Assembly (NCBI GenBank): GCA_001592145.1
Contig: BCWJ01000004.1
Location: forward strand, 186,001-250,000
Direction of reading: 5' to 3'
Length of the DNA: 64,000 nt
DNA from: Xylanimicrobium pachnodae JCM 13526 = NBRC 107786
GTDB lineage: Bacteria; Actinomycetota; Actinomycetes; Actinomycetales; Cellulomonadaceae
Made by a program: the position numbers and the translations under genes. The notes under the pieces were generated by a model that saw nothing but the letters and a program-made list of their open reading frames with translations, ran no database searches and was not told the origin of the DNA. Of this stretch, positions 17,130 through 26,456 are shown piece after piece (the stretch's first letter is position 1; each line of letters starts with the position of its first letter).

Positions 17130-18677
17130 ATGACGACGACGACCTGGATCCTCCTCCTGCTCGGCGCCCTCACGGTGGGTGTGCTGGTCGGCTGGTTGCT
17201 GGCCGCCAACCGGGCGGGGGCGGCCCGGCGCTCCGCGGACCTCGAGGTGGCCGGCAGGCACGCCGAGAACGAGGGCCTGCGCCGCGAGGCGGCGGGCCTG
17301 CGGGAGCAGGTCTCCCTGGTCCGGGCGGACGCCGAGCAGCGGATCGCGGCGCTGCGCGAGGACGCCGAGGCCCGCGCGGCGCAGTCCCGCGCCGACGCCG
17401 AGGCCCGGCTCGCGGAGCTCCGCGCGGAGACGGAAGCCCGCCTCGCGGCCGCGAAGGCCGAGGCGGACGAACGGGTGCGCGAGGTCAAGGCCGACCAGGA
17501 GGCGGAGAAGCAGCGCTTCCAGACGGTGGCGAGCGACGCGCTCCAGGCCAACACGAAGCAGTTCCTCGACCTCGCCGCGGAGCGCCTGCAGGTCTCGACG
17601 GTCAAGAACGAGGAGGCGCTGGCCCAGCGCGAGCTCGCGATCAAGGCCCTCGTGGACCCCCTCTCGGAGTCGCTCAAGGCCGTGCGCACCGAGGTGGCCC
17701 AGGCCGAGAAGGCGCGCATCGAGGGGCAGTCGACTCTCACGGAGAACCTGCGTCTGCTAACCGTCGCGAACGCCGAGCTGTCCAAGGGCACGGGCGACCT
17801 GGTGACCGCGCTGCGCTCGTCGCAGACCCGCGGCGCCTGGGGTGAGCTGCAGCTGCGCCGCGTGGTCGAGGCCGCCGGCATGCTCAAGAACGTCGACTTC
17901 GAGGAGCAGGCGTCGGTCACGACGGACGACGGGAAGCTGCGCCCCGACATGGTGGTGCACCTCGCGGGCGGCAAGCACGTGGTGGTCGACTCGAAGGTCG
18001 CGTTCCTCGGGTGGCTGGAGGCCCAGCAGGCGGACGACGAGGCGTACCGCGAGCAACGGCTCGACGCGCACGTGCGCCACCTGCGCAAGCACATCGACGA
18101 CCTGGCCGGCAAGGAGTACTGGGAGCAGTTCTCCCCCGCCCCGGAGTTCGTGGTGATGTTCGTCCCGGCGGAGGCGTTCCTGTCGGCGGCCGTGGAGCGT
18201 GACGCCGGGATCATGGAGTACGCCGCCCGCAACAACGTCATCATCGCGACGCCGATGACGATGCTCGCGCTGCTCAAGACGGTCGCGTACGCGTGGCGGC
18301 AGGAGGCGCTGGCCGAGAACGCGCAGAAGGTGCTCACCGTCGGCAAGGAGCTGTACTCGCGGCTGGTCACCATGACGGGCCACATCACCCGCACGGGCAA
18401 CGCGATCGCCTCGGTCACCAAGCACTACAACTCCATGATCGGCTCGCTCGAGAGCCAGGTGCTCACCTCGGCGCGGCGCATGGTCGCGCTCGACGTCGTC
18501 GACGAGTCGAAGACGATCGAGGAGCTGACGGGCATCGATGCGACCCCACGCCCCATCGTCAAGCCCGAGCTGCTGGCCGCGGAGGCGGAACGGGTGGTGG
18601 CGATCGAGTCGCTGGCGGCCGCCGACCGCAAGGCGCTCAAGGACCTCCAGGCGGACGACGACGCGGCGGCCGGCTGA
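17130..18677 (+). CDS. rmuC: RmuC family protein (putative DNA-recombination nuclease)
   Basis: 515 residues. An N-terminal anchor helix (TWILLLLGALTVGVLVGWLL) is followed by about 130 residues of Ala/Glu/Arg-rich coiled coil (ELRAETEARLAAAKAEADER). The RmuC domain comes next, with conserved strings NLRLLTVANAELSKGTGDLV, RGAWGELQLRRVVEAAGM and RPDMVVHLAGGKHVVVDSKV. The D-(E/D)-SK stretch matches the PD-(D/E)XK-like core proposed for RmuC. RmuC limits rearrangements at inverted repeats in E. coli. ATG 17130 is preferred over the frame start at 17088 because it places the helix at the extreme N-terminus. The 3' end is followed by a palindromic repeat between convergent genes. Confidence 0.93.
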   Translation: MTTTTWILLLLGALTVGVLVGWLLAANRAGAARRSADLEVAGRHAENEGLRREAAGLREQVSLVRADAEQRIAALREDAEARAAQSRADAEARLAELRAETEARLAAAKAEADERVREVKADQEAEKQRFQTVASDALQANTKQFLDLAAERLQVSTVKNEEALAQRELAIKALVDPLSESLKAVRTEVAQAEKARIEGQSTLTENLRLLTVANAELSKGTGDLVTALRSSQTRGAWGELQLRRVVEAAGMLKNVDFEEQASVTTDDGKLRPDMVVHLAGGKHVVVDSKVAFLGWLEAQQADDEAYREQRLDAHVRHLRKHIDDLAGKEYWEQFSPAPEFVVMFVPAEAFLSAAVERDAGIMEYAARNNVIIATPMTMLALLKTVAYAWRQEALAENAQKVLTVGKELYSRLVTMTGHITRTGNAIASVTKHYNSMIGSLESQVLTSARRMVALDVVDESKTIEELTGIDATPRPIVKPELLAAEAERVVAIESLAAADRKALKDLQADDDAAAG

Positions 18678-18695
18678 CCGCGGCCAGCCCCCTCG

Positions 18696-18734
18696 TCGGT
18701 TGAGCCTGTCGAGACCGCGGCAGGCTCAACCACC
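18696..18734. repeat. Dispersed palindromic element, short-armed copy
   Basis: Copy of the GGTTGAGCCTG...CAGGCTCAACC family. Here the arms are 11 bases (18698-18708 and 18721-18731) with a 12-base loop that keeps TCGAGACC. It lies between the convergent 3' ends of rmuC and ispH and could terminate both. Compare 30140-30204, 36196-36250 and 39028-39079. Confidence 0.85.
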
Positions 18735-18743
18735 GGGTTGGGC

Positions 18744-19715
18744 TCAGCCGGCGGTGCGGCGGGTGCGCAGCTCCGGCGGCAAGGAGAAGACCAGGTCCTC
18801 AGCCGCGGTCGACACCTCCTCGACGCTCGCGAAGCCGTGCCGGGCCAGGTGAGCGATCACGTCCTGCACCAGGATCTCGGGCACCGACGCGCCCGACGTG
18901 ACGCCCACGGTCCCGGCGTCAGCGAGCCACCCGTCCTCGATCTCCGCGGCGCGGTCCACGCGATACGCGGCCCCCGCACCGGCCTGCCGGGCCACCTCGA
19001 CCAGCCGCACCGAGTTCGACGAGTTCGCCGAGCCCACGACGATGACGACGTCGGCGTCGGGGGCGATCTTCTTGACCGCCACCTGGCGGTTCTGGGTGGC
19101 ATAGCAGATGTCGTCGCTGGGCGGGTCCTGGAGGGACGGGAACCGTTCGCGCAGGCGGCGCACCGTCTCCATGGTCTCGTCCACGGAGAGCGTGGTCTGC
19201 GAGAGCCACACCACCTTCGCGGGGTCACGCACCACCACGTGGTCGACGTCGTCGGGGCCGTTCACCACCTGCACGTGCTCGGGCGCTTCCCCTGCGGTGC
19301 CCTCGACCTCCTCGTGCCCGGTGTGGCCGATCAGCAGGATGTCGTAGTCGCCCTTCGCGAACCGGACCGCCTCCCTGTGCACCTTGGAGACCAGCGGGCA
19401 GGTGGCGTCGATGGTGGCCAGGGAGCGGGCGGCCGCGGCCTCACGCACGGCGGGCGACACCCCGTGGGCGGAGAACACGAGGCGCGCGCCGGCCGGCACC
19501 TGCTCGGTGTCGTCGACGAAGATCGCGCCGCGCTCACGCAGGGTCTCCACGACGTGCTTGTTGTGGACGATCTCCTTGCGCACGTAGACCGGCGCCCCGT
19601 ACTTCTCCAGCGCGGTCTCGACGGCGACGACGGCGCGGTCCACCCCGGCGCAGTACCCGCGCGGGGCGGCGAGCAGCACGCGCTTGGCGGAGGCAGGGGC
19701 GGCGGGAACGGTCAC
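18744..19715 (-). CDS. ispH: 4-hydroxy-3-methylbut-2-enyl diphosphate reductase (IspH/LytB)
   Basis: 323 residues. Last enzyme of the MEP isoprenoid pathway, reducing HMBPP to IPP and DMAPP with an oxygen-sensitive iron-sulfur cluster. All three cluster cysteines are present: Cys22 in [11 protein letters not shown], Cys106 in [11 protein letters not shown] and Cys204 in [11 protein letters not shown]. The substrate-binding His/Thr/Ser elements are also visible ([34 protein letters not shown]). The GTG at 19715 gives the usual short leader before [13 protein letters not shown]. It is divergent from xseA with only about 50 bases between the starts, so their promoters must be compact or overlapping. 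Confidence 0.97.
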   Translation of the reverse strand: MTVPAAPASAKRVLLAAPRGYCAGVDRAVVAVETALEKYGAPVYVRKEIVHNKHVVETLRERGAIFVDDTEQVPAGARLVFSAHGVSPAVREAAAARSLATIDATCPLVSKVHREAVRFAKGDYDILLIGHTGHEEVEGTAGEAPEHVQVVNGPDDVDHVVVRDPAKVVWLSQTTLSVDETMETVRRLRERFPSLQDPPSDDICYATQNRQVAVKKIAPDADVVIVVGSANSSNSVRLVEVARQAGAGAAYRVDRAAEIEDGWLADAGTVGVTSGASVPEILVQDVIAHLARHGFASVEEVSTAAEDLVFSLPPELRTRRTAG

Positions 19716-19765
19716 CGGACCAGTTTAGGTGGGGGCGTGTCGGCGGCATGGGGCAGGCTGGGCCC

Positions 19766-20992
19766 GTGACCTCAGCCGCGCCCCCGCCCACCTCGCCCGA
19801 GTCGCCCTGGTCGGTCGCCGTCGTCTCCGAGAAGGTGCGCGGGTGGATCGCGCGGCTCGGCGACGTGTGGGTCGAGGGCCAGGTGGTGCAGTTCCGACGG
19901 CGCCCCGGGGCGTGGATGCAGTACCTCACGCTGCGCGACGTGGACGAGAAGGTCTCGTTGACCGTCTCGGTGCAGACGTCGGTGCTGAGCGCGTCCACGG
20001 CCACGATCGAGGAGGGCGCGCGCGTCGTGGTGCACGCCAAGCCCGACTTCTTCAAGGGCAACGGCTCGTTCTCGCTGCGGGCCGCGGAGATCCGGCCCGT
20101 CGGGGTGGGCGAGCTGCTGGCCCGGATCGAGCACCTGCGCCGCATCCTGGCGGCCGAGGGCCTGTTCGACCCGTCGCGCAAGGTCCCGCTGCCGTTCCTG
20201 CCGCAGGTGGTCGGCCTGGTCACGGGCCGCAACTCGGACGCCAAGCATGACGTGATGAAGAACGCGCAGCAGCGCTGGCCGCAGGTGCGGTTCGTGGTGC
20301 GTGAGGTCGCGGTGCAGGGCACCTCGGCGGTGCGCGAGGTCAAGGCGGCGATCGCGGAGCTCGACGGGCTGCCCGAGGTCGAGGTCATCGTGGTCGCGCG
20401 CGGGGGCGGCGCCCTGGAGGACCTGCTGCCGTTCAGCGACGAGTCGCTGGTGCGCGCCGCGGCCACCTGCCGCACCCCGCTCGTCTCCGCCATCGGGCAC
20501 GAGCAGGACTCCCCTCTGCTCGACCTGGTCGCGGACCTGCGCGCGTCCACCCCCACCGACGCCGCCAAGCGCGTGGTGCCCGACGTCGCCGAGGAGCGCC
20601 GCCGCATCGAGCAGGCGCGCGTCACCATCCGGCACGCGGTGCGTTCGCGCGTCGAGCGGGAGCAGCACGGCCTCGACGCCATGCGCACGCGGCCCGTGCT
20701 GGCCCGCCCGCAGTCGATGGTCGAGTCCCGCGAACGCGACATCGAGTACCGCATCACCCATGCGCGTCATGTGCTCAACGCCGCGCTCCTGACGGCGTCC
20801 GGAGAGATCGGGCGGCTGGAGGCGCAGGTCCGCACGCTCTCGCCCGCCTCGACGCTGGAGCGCGGCTACGCCGTCGTCCAGCGCGCGGACGGGCACGTGG
20901 TCCGCTCCCCCGACGACGCCGCCGCCGGCACGGGGGTGCGGCTGCGCCTCGCGCACGGCGAGCTGGCCGCGACCGTGGACGGGGGCGCGTGA
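19766..20992 (+). CDS. xseA: Exodeoxyribonuclease VII large subunit
   Basis: 408 residues. Degrades single-stranded DNA to oligonucleotides with XseB. The N-terminal OB-fold is visible (VWVEGQVVQFRRRPGAWMQY), then the catalytic region with PQVVGLVTGRNSDAKHDVMK, EVIVVARGGGALEDLLPFSD and PLVSAIGHEQDSPLLDLVAD. A long helical C-terminal part ends with the conserved LERGYAVVQRADG. The start at GTG 19766 gives the family-typical leader; an ATG at 19748 is also in frame, and neither has a clear ribosome site. Unlike many actinobacteria, xseB does not follow directly: it lies about 2.8 kb away after two unrelated genes. Confidence 0.95.
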   Translation: MTSAAPPPTSPESPWSVAVVSEKVRGWIARLGDVWVEGQVVQFRRRPGAWMQYLTLRDVDEKVSLTVSVQTSVLSASTATIEEGARVVVHAKPDFFKGNGSFSLRAAEIRPVGVGELLARIEHLRRILAAEGLFDPSRKVPLPFLPQVVGLVTGRNSDAKHDVMKNAQQRWPQVRFVVREVAVQGTSAVREVKAAIAELDGLPEVEVIVVARGGGALEDLLPFSDESLVRAAATCRTPLVSAIGHEQDSPLLDLVADLRASTPTDAAKRVVPDVAEERRRIEQARVTIRHAVRSRVEREQHGLDAMRTRPVLARPQSMVESRERDIEYRITHARHVLNAALLTASGEIGRLEAQVRTLSPASTLERGYAVVQRADGHVVRSPDDAAAGTGVRLRLAHGELAATVDGGA

Positions 20993-21000
20993 CGGGGCGC

Positions 21001-21021
21001 GCGTCTTCGGGAGTGAGACGC
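21001..21021 (+). terminator. Hairpin after xseA
   Basis: GCGTCT (21001-21006) pairs with AGACGC (21016-21021) across a 9-base loop, starting 8 bases after the xseA stop. There is no U-tract, as usual in this GC-rich background. Modest stem, so moderate support. Confidence 0.45.
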
Positions 21022-21059
21022 CTCTTGGTGCGCGGATAGTTGCCGCTAGCATCCATCGC

Positions 21060-22073
21060 GTGACAACGACGCGCACCGCACCAACCCGTACCCGTACCCC
21101 TGCCGACCGGAACGCGGTGCTCGCCGTCACCGTCTTCCCGCTGCTGGTGATCGCCGCCGGCGCGGCCGGCTTCTTGCTGCCCGGGACGTTCGCGCCGGTC
21201 ACCTCCTCGGTGCCCTATCTGCTCGGCGTCGTGATGTTCTGCATGGGCGTCACGCTGACGCCACCCGACTTCGCCCGGATCGCGCGCCGCCCCTGGGTGG
21301 TGCTGCTCGGCCTGGTGGCGCACTACGTGATCATGCCGCTGGCCGGCTGGCTGATCGCGCACGCGCTGGGCCTGTCACCCGCGCTCGCCGTGGGCGTCAT
21401 CCTGGTGGGGTGCGCGCCCAGCGGGACGGCGTCGAACGTCATGGCGTACCTCGCCAAGGGTGACGTGGCGCTGTCCGTGTCGGTGGCGACGCTCTCGACG
21501 CTCCTGGCCCCGCTCCTCACCCCGCTGCTCACGCTGTGGCTGGCGGGGCACTACCTGCACGTTCCCGCGGGGGCCATGTTCCTCGACATCGTCAAGACGG
21601 TGCTGCTGCCCGTCATCGTGGGAGTGCTCGTGCGCGCGGTCGCAGCGCGGTGGGTCGACCGCCTGTCGAACGCCTTCCCGTGGATCTCGGTCGCCGCGAT
21701 CGCCGTGATCGTCGCCGCGGTGATGGGCAACAGCGCCGACGCCTTCCGCACCTCGGGCCTGCTCGTGCTCGCCGCCGTCGTGCTGCACAACGGGTTCGGC
21801 CTGTTCCTCGGCTACCTGGCGGGGCGGGCTGCACGACTCGACCACCGGGCCCGCCGCGCACTGGCGTTCGAGGTCGGCATGCAGAACTCAGGCCTCGCGG
21901 CGTCCCTCGCGGCGGCCCATTTCGCGACCATGCCGGCCGCTGCGCTGCCGCCGGCGGTGTTCTCGGTGTGGCACAACATCTCCGGCGCGCTCACCGCGGC
22001 CTGGCTCGCACGCAAGCCGCTGCCCGAGGCTGAGGCGGCCGCCGTCACGGAGCACGCCACGGCGGCCGCCTGA
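21060..22073 (+). CDS. Bile acid:sodium symporter (BASS) family transporter
   Basis: 337 residues with about 10 membrane segments, the BASS/SBF fold. Diagnostic strings include VPYLLGVVMFCMGVTLTPPD, the discontinuous-helix region VGVILVGCAPSGTASNVMAY and FEVGMQNSGLAASLAAAHF, whose Glu/Gln-Asn pattern forms the sodium sites. In bacteria these carry pantoate-like or other organic anions (PanS, ASBT homologues); the substrate here cannot be read. It starts with GTG at 21060 after a hairpin, converges on the ABC-F gene, and shares a GC-rich terminator with it. No associated biosynthetic gene is adjacent. Confidence 0.9.
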   Translation: MTTTRTAPTRTRTPADRNAVLAVTVFPLLVIAAGAAGFLLPGTFAPVTSSVPYLLGVVMFCMGVTLTPPDFARIARRPWVVLLGLVAHYVIMPLAGWLIAHALGLSPALAVGVILVGCAPSGTASNVMAYLAKGDVALSVSVATLSTLLAPLLTPLLTLWLAGHYLHVPAGAMFLDIVKTVLLPVIVGVLVRAVAARWVDRLSNAFPWISVAAIAVIVAAVMGNSADAFRTSGLLVLAAVVLHNGFGLFLGYLAGRAARLDHRARRALAFEVGMQNSGLAASLAAAHFATMPAAALPPAVFSVWHNISGALTAAWLARKPLPEAEAAAVTEHATAAA

Positions 22074-22079
22074 CGTCCC

Positions 22080-22099
22080 CGCCGGGCCACACCCCGGCG
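22080..22099. terminator. Bidirectional hairpin between convergent genes
   Basis: Perfect 7-bp stem CGCCGGG (22080-22086) with CCCGGCG (22093-22099), loop of 6. It fills the 26-base gap between the stops of the BASS transporter gene and the ABC-F gene, so it can serve both strands. Confidence 0.65.
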
Positions 22100-23719
22100 T
22101 CAGCGGGCGCGCTCCACGCGGCGTTCGTCCCAGACGGGCTCGGGGGTCTCGCGCACGACGCCGTCGGAGCCGAACACCAGGAACCGGTCGAAGGTGCGGG
22201 CGAACCAGCGGTCGTGGGTGACGGCGAGAACGGTGCCCTCGAAGGCTTCGAGCCCGTCCTGGAGCGCTTCGGCCGACTCCAGGTCGAGGTTGTCGGTGGG
22301 CTCGTCGAGCAGCAGCGCGGTGCAGCCCGAGAGCTCCAGGCGCAGGATCTGGAACCGCGCCTGCTGCCCGCCGGAGAGGCGGTCGAAGGGCCGCTCGGCC
22401 GCGACGGTCAGCTCGTAGCGCCGTAGGGCCGACATGGCCGCGCCCAAGGGAAGCGCGTGATCGGTCCACAGGATCTCGACGAGCGGGCGCCCGAACAGCT
22501 CGGGGTGGGCATGGGTCTGCGCGAAGTGCCCGGGCACCACTCGAGCCCCGAGCTTCCACGCCCCGGTGTGCGCGACGTCCTGCCCGGCGAGCAGCCGCAG
22601 GAAGTGCGACTTGCCGGAGCCGTTGGAACCCAGCACGGCGACGCGCTCGCCGTAGAACACCTCCAGGTCGAACGGCTTCATGAGCCCGGTCAGCTCCAGG
22701 GCGGAACACGACACGGCGCGCAGGCCGGTGCGCCCGCCGCGCAGCCGCATGGTGATGTCCTGCTCGCGCGGCGGCTCGGGCGGCGGCCCGGCCTCCTCGA
22801 ACTTGGCGAGCCGGGTCTGGGCGGCGCGGTACCGGGAGGCCATGTCGTGCGAGACGGCGGCGGCCTGCCGCAGCGTGAGCACCAGCTTCTTGAGCTGGGC
22901 GTGCTTCTCGTCCCACCGACGCCGCAGCTCCTCGAACCGGGCGAACCTCTCCCGGCGTGCCTCGTGGAACGTGGCGAACGAGGCACCGTGCACCCAGGCG
23001 TCGGCGCCGGTGGGTGAGGCTTCGAGCGCGACGACACGGTCGGCGGCCCGCGCGAGCAGCTCGCGGTCGTGGCTGACGAACAGCACGGTCTTGCGGGTGG
23101 CCCGCAGCTGCTCCTCCAACCAGCGCTTGCCGGGAACGTCGAGGTAGTTGTCGGGCTCGTCGAGCAGCAGCACCTCGTCCGGGCCGCGCAGCAGCGCTTC
23201 GAGCACCAGCCGCTTCTGCTCACCGCCGGACAGGGTGCGCACCTGGCGCCACTGGGCCTTGTCGAACGGCACCCCGAAGGCCGCCATGGTGCACTCGTCC
23301 CAGGTCGTCTCGGCCTCGTAGCCGCGCGCGTCGGCCCAGTCGGCGAGCGCCTGCGCGTACGCCATCTGGGCGGGTTCGTCGTCGTCCTCGAGCATGCGCG
23401 TCTCGGCGGCGTCGACGGCGCGGGCGGCGTCGCGGATGTGCGGCGTGGCCACGGAGACGAGCAGGTCGCGCACGGTGGACTCGTCCCGCACGGAGCCCAC
23501 GAACTGCGGCATGACGCCGAGCCCGCCGCTCACGGTCACGGACCCGCCGGAAGGCTTCAGCTCCCCGGTGACGATCCGCAGCAACGTGGTCTTCCCCGCC
23601 CCGTTGGCGCCCACGAGCGCGGTGATGCTGCCCTCGCCCACGCGGAAGGAGACGTCGTCGAGCAGCGTGCGCCCGTCCGGGAGCACGTACTCGACGTGCG
23701 CGACCTCACAGTGACCCAT
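22100..23719 (-). CDS. ABC-F family ATPase (ribosome-associated or antibiotic-resistance type)
   Basis: 539 residues with two ATPase cassettes and no membrane segments. Cassette 1: Walker [19 protein letters not shown], signature [15 protein letters not shown], Walker [17 protein letters not shown] basic, helical linker of ~80 residues follows ([20 protein letters not shown]), matching the P-site tRNA interaction motif region. Cassette 2: [53 protein letters not shown] proteins act on ribosomes as translation factors or antibiotic-protection proteins. The start at ATG 23719 puts the first strand at the N-terminus. Related actinobacterial proteins are often annotated as resistance factors, but this cannot be decided from sequence alone. 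Confidence 0.92.
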   Translation of the reverse strand: MGHCEVAHVEYVLPDGRTLLDDVSFRVGEGSITALVGANGAGKTTLLRIVTGELKPSGGSVTVSGGLGVMPQFVGSVRDESTVRDLLVSVATPHIRDAARAVDAAETRMLEDDDEPAQMAYAQALADWADARGYEAETTWDECTMAAFGVPFDKAQWRQVRTLSGGEQKRLVLEALLRGPDEVLLLDEPDNYLDVPGKRWLEEQLRATRKTVLFVSHDRELLARAADRVVALEASPTGADAWVHGASFATFHEARRERFARFEELRRRWDEKHAQLKKLVLTLRQAAAVSHDMASRYRAAQTRLAKFEEAGPPPEPPREQDITMRLRGGRTGLRAVSCSALELTGLMKPFDLEVFYGERVAVLGSNGSGKSHFLRLLAGQDVAHTGAWKLGARVVPGHFAQTHAHPELFGRPLVEILWTDHALPLGAAMSALRRYELTVAAERPFDRLSGGQQARFQILRLELSGCTALLLDEPTDNLDLESAEALQDGLEAFEGTVLAVTHDRWFARTFDRFLVFGSDGVVRETPEPVWDERRVERAR

Positions 23720-23830
23720 GGGGCCATGGTCCAGGCCGGAGGCCGGGCAGGGCAAAGTGATTCCGCGGCCGTGGCGTTCGGAAATGGGACGCCGGCGCAC
23801 CGTGTCGGCGGTCGGGGGGACACTGAGGCC

Positions 23831-24130
23831 GTGAGCGCACCGACCGGCCCCGACCTGTCCGCCCTGCCCGACCCGGCGACCCTCGGCTACGAGCAGGCCC
23901 GCGACGAGCTCATCGCCGTCGTGCAGCGCCTGGAGGCGGGCGGGGAGCCCCTGGAGACGTCGCTCGCCCTGTGGGAGCGCGGCGAGGCCCTTGCGGCTCG
24001 CTGCCAGCAGTGGCTCGACGGCGCCCGCGAGCGCCTCGACGCGGCCTCGCGCCGCGGCGCCAACGGCACCACCGACTCTGACGCCAGCACCCCTGACGCC
24101 AGCACCGATGACGAAGGAGCAGATGCGTGA
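23831..24130 (+). CDS. xseB: Exodeoxyribonuclease VII small subunit
   Basis: 99 residues: a two-helix XseB core ([20 protein letters not shown], then [34 protein letters not shown]) followed by a disordered Thr/Asp/Ser tail. The pattern L-E-x-G-x-x-x-L-E-x-S-L-x-L-W-E-R-G-E is diagnostic. It starts at GTG 23831. Its stop overlaps the next start as GTGA, so it is coupled to the carbonic anhydrase gene rather than to xseA. XseB binds the XseA helical region in the active complex. Confidence 0.93.
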   Translation: MSAPTGPDLSALPDPATLGYEQARDELIAVVQRLEAGGEPLETSLALWERGEALAARCQQWLDGARERLDAASRRGANGTTDSDASTPDASTDDEGADA

Positions 24131-24879
24131 GCCCTGACGAACAAGCCGTGTTCCGCGGCACCGCCGCCAGCATCCCGACGATCCCCGCCCCGGCGGATCC
24201 GTCGCCCAAGGTGGAGTCCCGCACCCCGCAGGACGCGTGGGCGGCCCTGCGTGCGGGCAACTCGCGGTTCATGGCCGGGGAGCCGCTGCACCCGTCGCAG
24301 AGCGTCGACCGGCGCCGTGAGCTGGCGCAGTCGCAGCACCCGCACACGGTGATCTTCGGGTGCTCGGACTCGCGGGTGGCGGCGGAGATCATCTTCGACC
24401 AGGGCCTGGGCGACGTGTTCGTGGTGCGTACGGCGGGTCACGTCGTCGACACCACGGTGATCGGGTCGATCGAGTACGGCACGGAGCTGCTGGGGGCGTC
24501 GCTCGTCGTCGTGCTGGGGCACGACCTGTGCGGCGCGATCGCGGCGACGGCGCACACGCTGGCCACCGGGGAGCAGCCGCCGGGGTACGTGCGCGCCGTG
24601 GTGGACAAGGTGATCCCGTCGGTGGTGGCGCTGACGTCGAAGGCGCACACCCCGGGCGACACGGCGCCGTACGACCCGGACACCCTGTACGACCCGGACA
24701 CGCTGCGCACGGCGCACGTGCGCCAGACGGTGGACGTGCTGGCCGGGTACTCGGCGGCGCTGCGCGAGCGGGTCGAGAAGGGTGACCTGGCGATCGTGGG
24801 CGTGGAGTACGACCTCGCGGAGGGGAACGCGCGCCTGGTGCACGTGTTCGGCGAGGTCGGCGAGGAACCGCTGCGCTGA
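24127..24879 (+). CDS. Beta-class carbonic anhydrase
   Basis: 250 residues. Interconverts CO2 and bicarbonate. Zinc ligands are visible: Cys79 in FGCSDSR, His132 and Cys135 in GHDLCGAI, with the Asp81-Arg83 dyad also present. The core reads [20 protein letters not shown] and [20 protein letters not shown], as in Mycobacterium and Streptomyces enzymes. A C-terminal insert contains a direct duplication [12 protein letters not shown] near residue 180 from a short tandem repeat at about 24670-24705. The GTG start overlaps the xseB stop (GTGA). Confidence 0.94.
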   Translation: MSPDEQAVFRGTAASIPTIPAPADPSPKVESRTPQDAWAALRAGNSRFMAGEPLHPSQSVDRRRELAQSQHPHTVIFGCSDSRVAAEIIFDQGLGDVFVVRTAGHVVDTTVIGSIEYGTELLGASLVVVLGHDLCGAIAATAHTLATGEQPPGYVRAVVDKVIPSVVALTSKAHTPGDTAPYDPDTLYDPDTLRTAHVRQTVDVLAGYSAALRERVEKGDLAIVGVEYDLAEGNARLVHVFGEVGEEPLR

Positions 24880-24986
24880 TCGGGTGTGTGCGCCCGCGGG
24901 TGGCCCCAGGCCGCCCGCGGGCCGGACCGCCCGGTTCGCGTCGGACGGGTTCCGGGGCACCCCGCGGCGTGGGGCACCATAGGCGC

Positions 24987-26414
24987 ATGACTCACGACAC
25001 CGCTGTCGGCGCCACCGCTACGCCGGCTTTCCGCATCGAGCACGACACCATGGGCGAGGTTCGCGTCCCCGCCGACGCCCTGTACTGCGCGCAGACCCAG
25101 CGCGCGGTCGAGAACTTCCCCATCTCCGGCACCCGGCTGGAGCGCGGCCACATCGAGGCGCTGGCCCGGATCAAGAAGGCCGCGGCCCGCGCGAACGCGG
25201 AGCTCGGCGTGCTCACGCCCGACGTCGCGGAGGCGATCGTGGCGGCGGCGGACGAGGTGGCCGGCGGGGCGCACGACGCGCACTTCCCGGTGGACGTGTA
25301 CCAGACCGGCTCGGGCACGTCGTCGAACATGAACACCAACGAGGTGCTGGCCACGCTGGCCACGGCGCGCCTGGGCCGGGACGTGCACCCGAACGACCAC
25401 GTCAACGCCTCACAGTCCTCCAACGACGTGTTCCCGACGTCGGTGCACGTGGCGGCGACCTCCGGCGTGGTGAACGACCTGGTGCCGGCGCTGGACCACC
25501 TGGCGGAGGCGCTGGGGGTGAAGGCCGCCGAGTTCAAGGACGTCGTCAAGTCGGGCCGCACCCACCTCATGGACGCCACCTCGGTGACGCTGGGTCAGGA
25601 GTTCGGCGGGTACGCGGCGGCGGTGCGCTACGGCGTCGAGCGCCTGCGCTCGGCGCTGCCCCGGGCGGCCGAGGTTCCGCTGGGTGGCACGGCCGTGGGC
25701 ACGGGGATCAACACCCCGGCCGGCTTCCCGCAGCGCGTCATCGCGCTGCTGTGCGAGGACACGGGGCTGCCGCTGACGGAGGCGCGCGACCACTTCGAGG
25801 CGCAGTCGGCGCGGGACGGGCTGGTGGAGCTGTCCGGTGCGCTGCGCACCATCGCGGTGTCCCTGACCAAGATCTGCAACGACCTGCGGTGGATGGGCTC
25901 GGGCCCCAACACGGGCCTGGGCGAGATCTTCCTGCCGGACCTCCAGCCGGGTTCGTCGATCATGCCGGGCAAGGTCAACCCGGTGGTGCCCGAGGCGGTG
26001 CTCATGGTGTGCGCGCGCGTGATCGGCAACGACGCGACGGTGGCGTGGGCGGGTGCGAGCGGGGCGTTCGAGCTCAACGTGCAGATCCCCGTCATCGCGC
26101 AGGGGGTGCTCGAGTCGATCCGCCTGCTGGCGAACGCGTCGCGGGTGCTGGCGGACAAGACGATCGCGGGCATCGAGGCGAACGTGGCCAAGGCGCGCGC
26201 GTACGCGGAGTCGTCGCCGTCGATCGTGACCCCGCTCAACCGGGTGATCGGGTACGAGGCGGCCGCGAAGGTGGCGAAGTACTCGGTCAAGGAGGGCATC
26301 ACGGTGCGCGAGGCGGTGGTGGCGCTGGGCTTCGTGGAGCGCGGTGAGGTCACCGAGGAGCAGCTCGACGCGGCGCTGGACGTGTTGAAGATGACGGTGC
26401 CGCCGCAGGGGTGA
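24987..26414 (+). CDS. fumC: Class II fumarate hydratase
   Basis: 475 residues. Hydrates fumarate to malate in the TCA cycle. Superfamily signatures are intact: [47 protein letters not shown], and [11 protein letters not shown] (the flexible catalytic loop). The His in RTHLMDAT is the active-site region. ATG 24987 is chosen because it gives the typical short leader before [14 protein letters not shown]; upstream in-frame sequence is Pro/Arg-rich and not conserved. It follows the carbonic anhydrase gene by about 107 bases on the same strand and may have its own promoter. Confidence 0.97.
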   Translation: MTHDTAVGATATPAFRIEHDTMGEVRVPADALYCAQTQRAVENFPISGTRLERGHIEALARIKKAAARANAELGVLTPDVAEAIVAAADEVAGGAHDAHFPVDVYQTGSGTSSNMNTNEVLATLATARLGRDVHPNDHVNASQSSNDVFPTSVHVAATSGVVNDLVPALDHLAEALGVKAAEFKDVVKSGRTHLMDATSVTLGQEFGGYAAAVRYGVERLRSALPRAAEVPLGGTAVGTGINTPAGFPQRVIALLCEDTGLPLTEARDHFEAQSARDGLVELSGALRTIAVSLTKICNDLRWMGSGPNTGLGEIFLPDLQPGSSIMPGKVNPVVPEAVLMVCARVIGNDATVAWAGASGAFELNVQIPVIAQGVLESIRLLANASRVLADKTIAGIEANVAKARAYAESSPSIVTPLNRVIGYEAAAKVAKYSVKEGITVREAVVALGFVERGEVTEEQLDAALDVLKMTVPPQG

Positions 26415-26456
26415 CGCCGTTCGGCCGGGGCGGGCGACGGTAGACTCAGGCAACAT

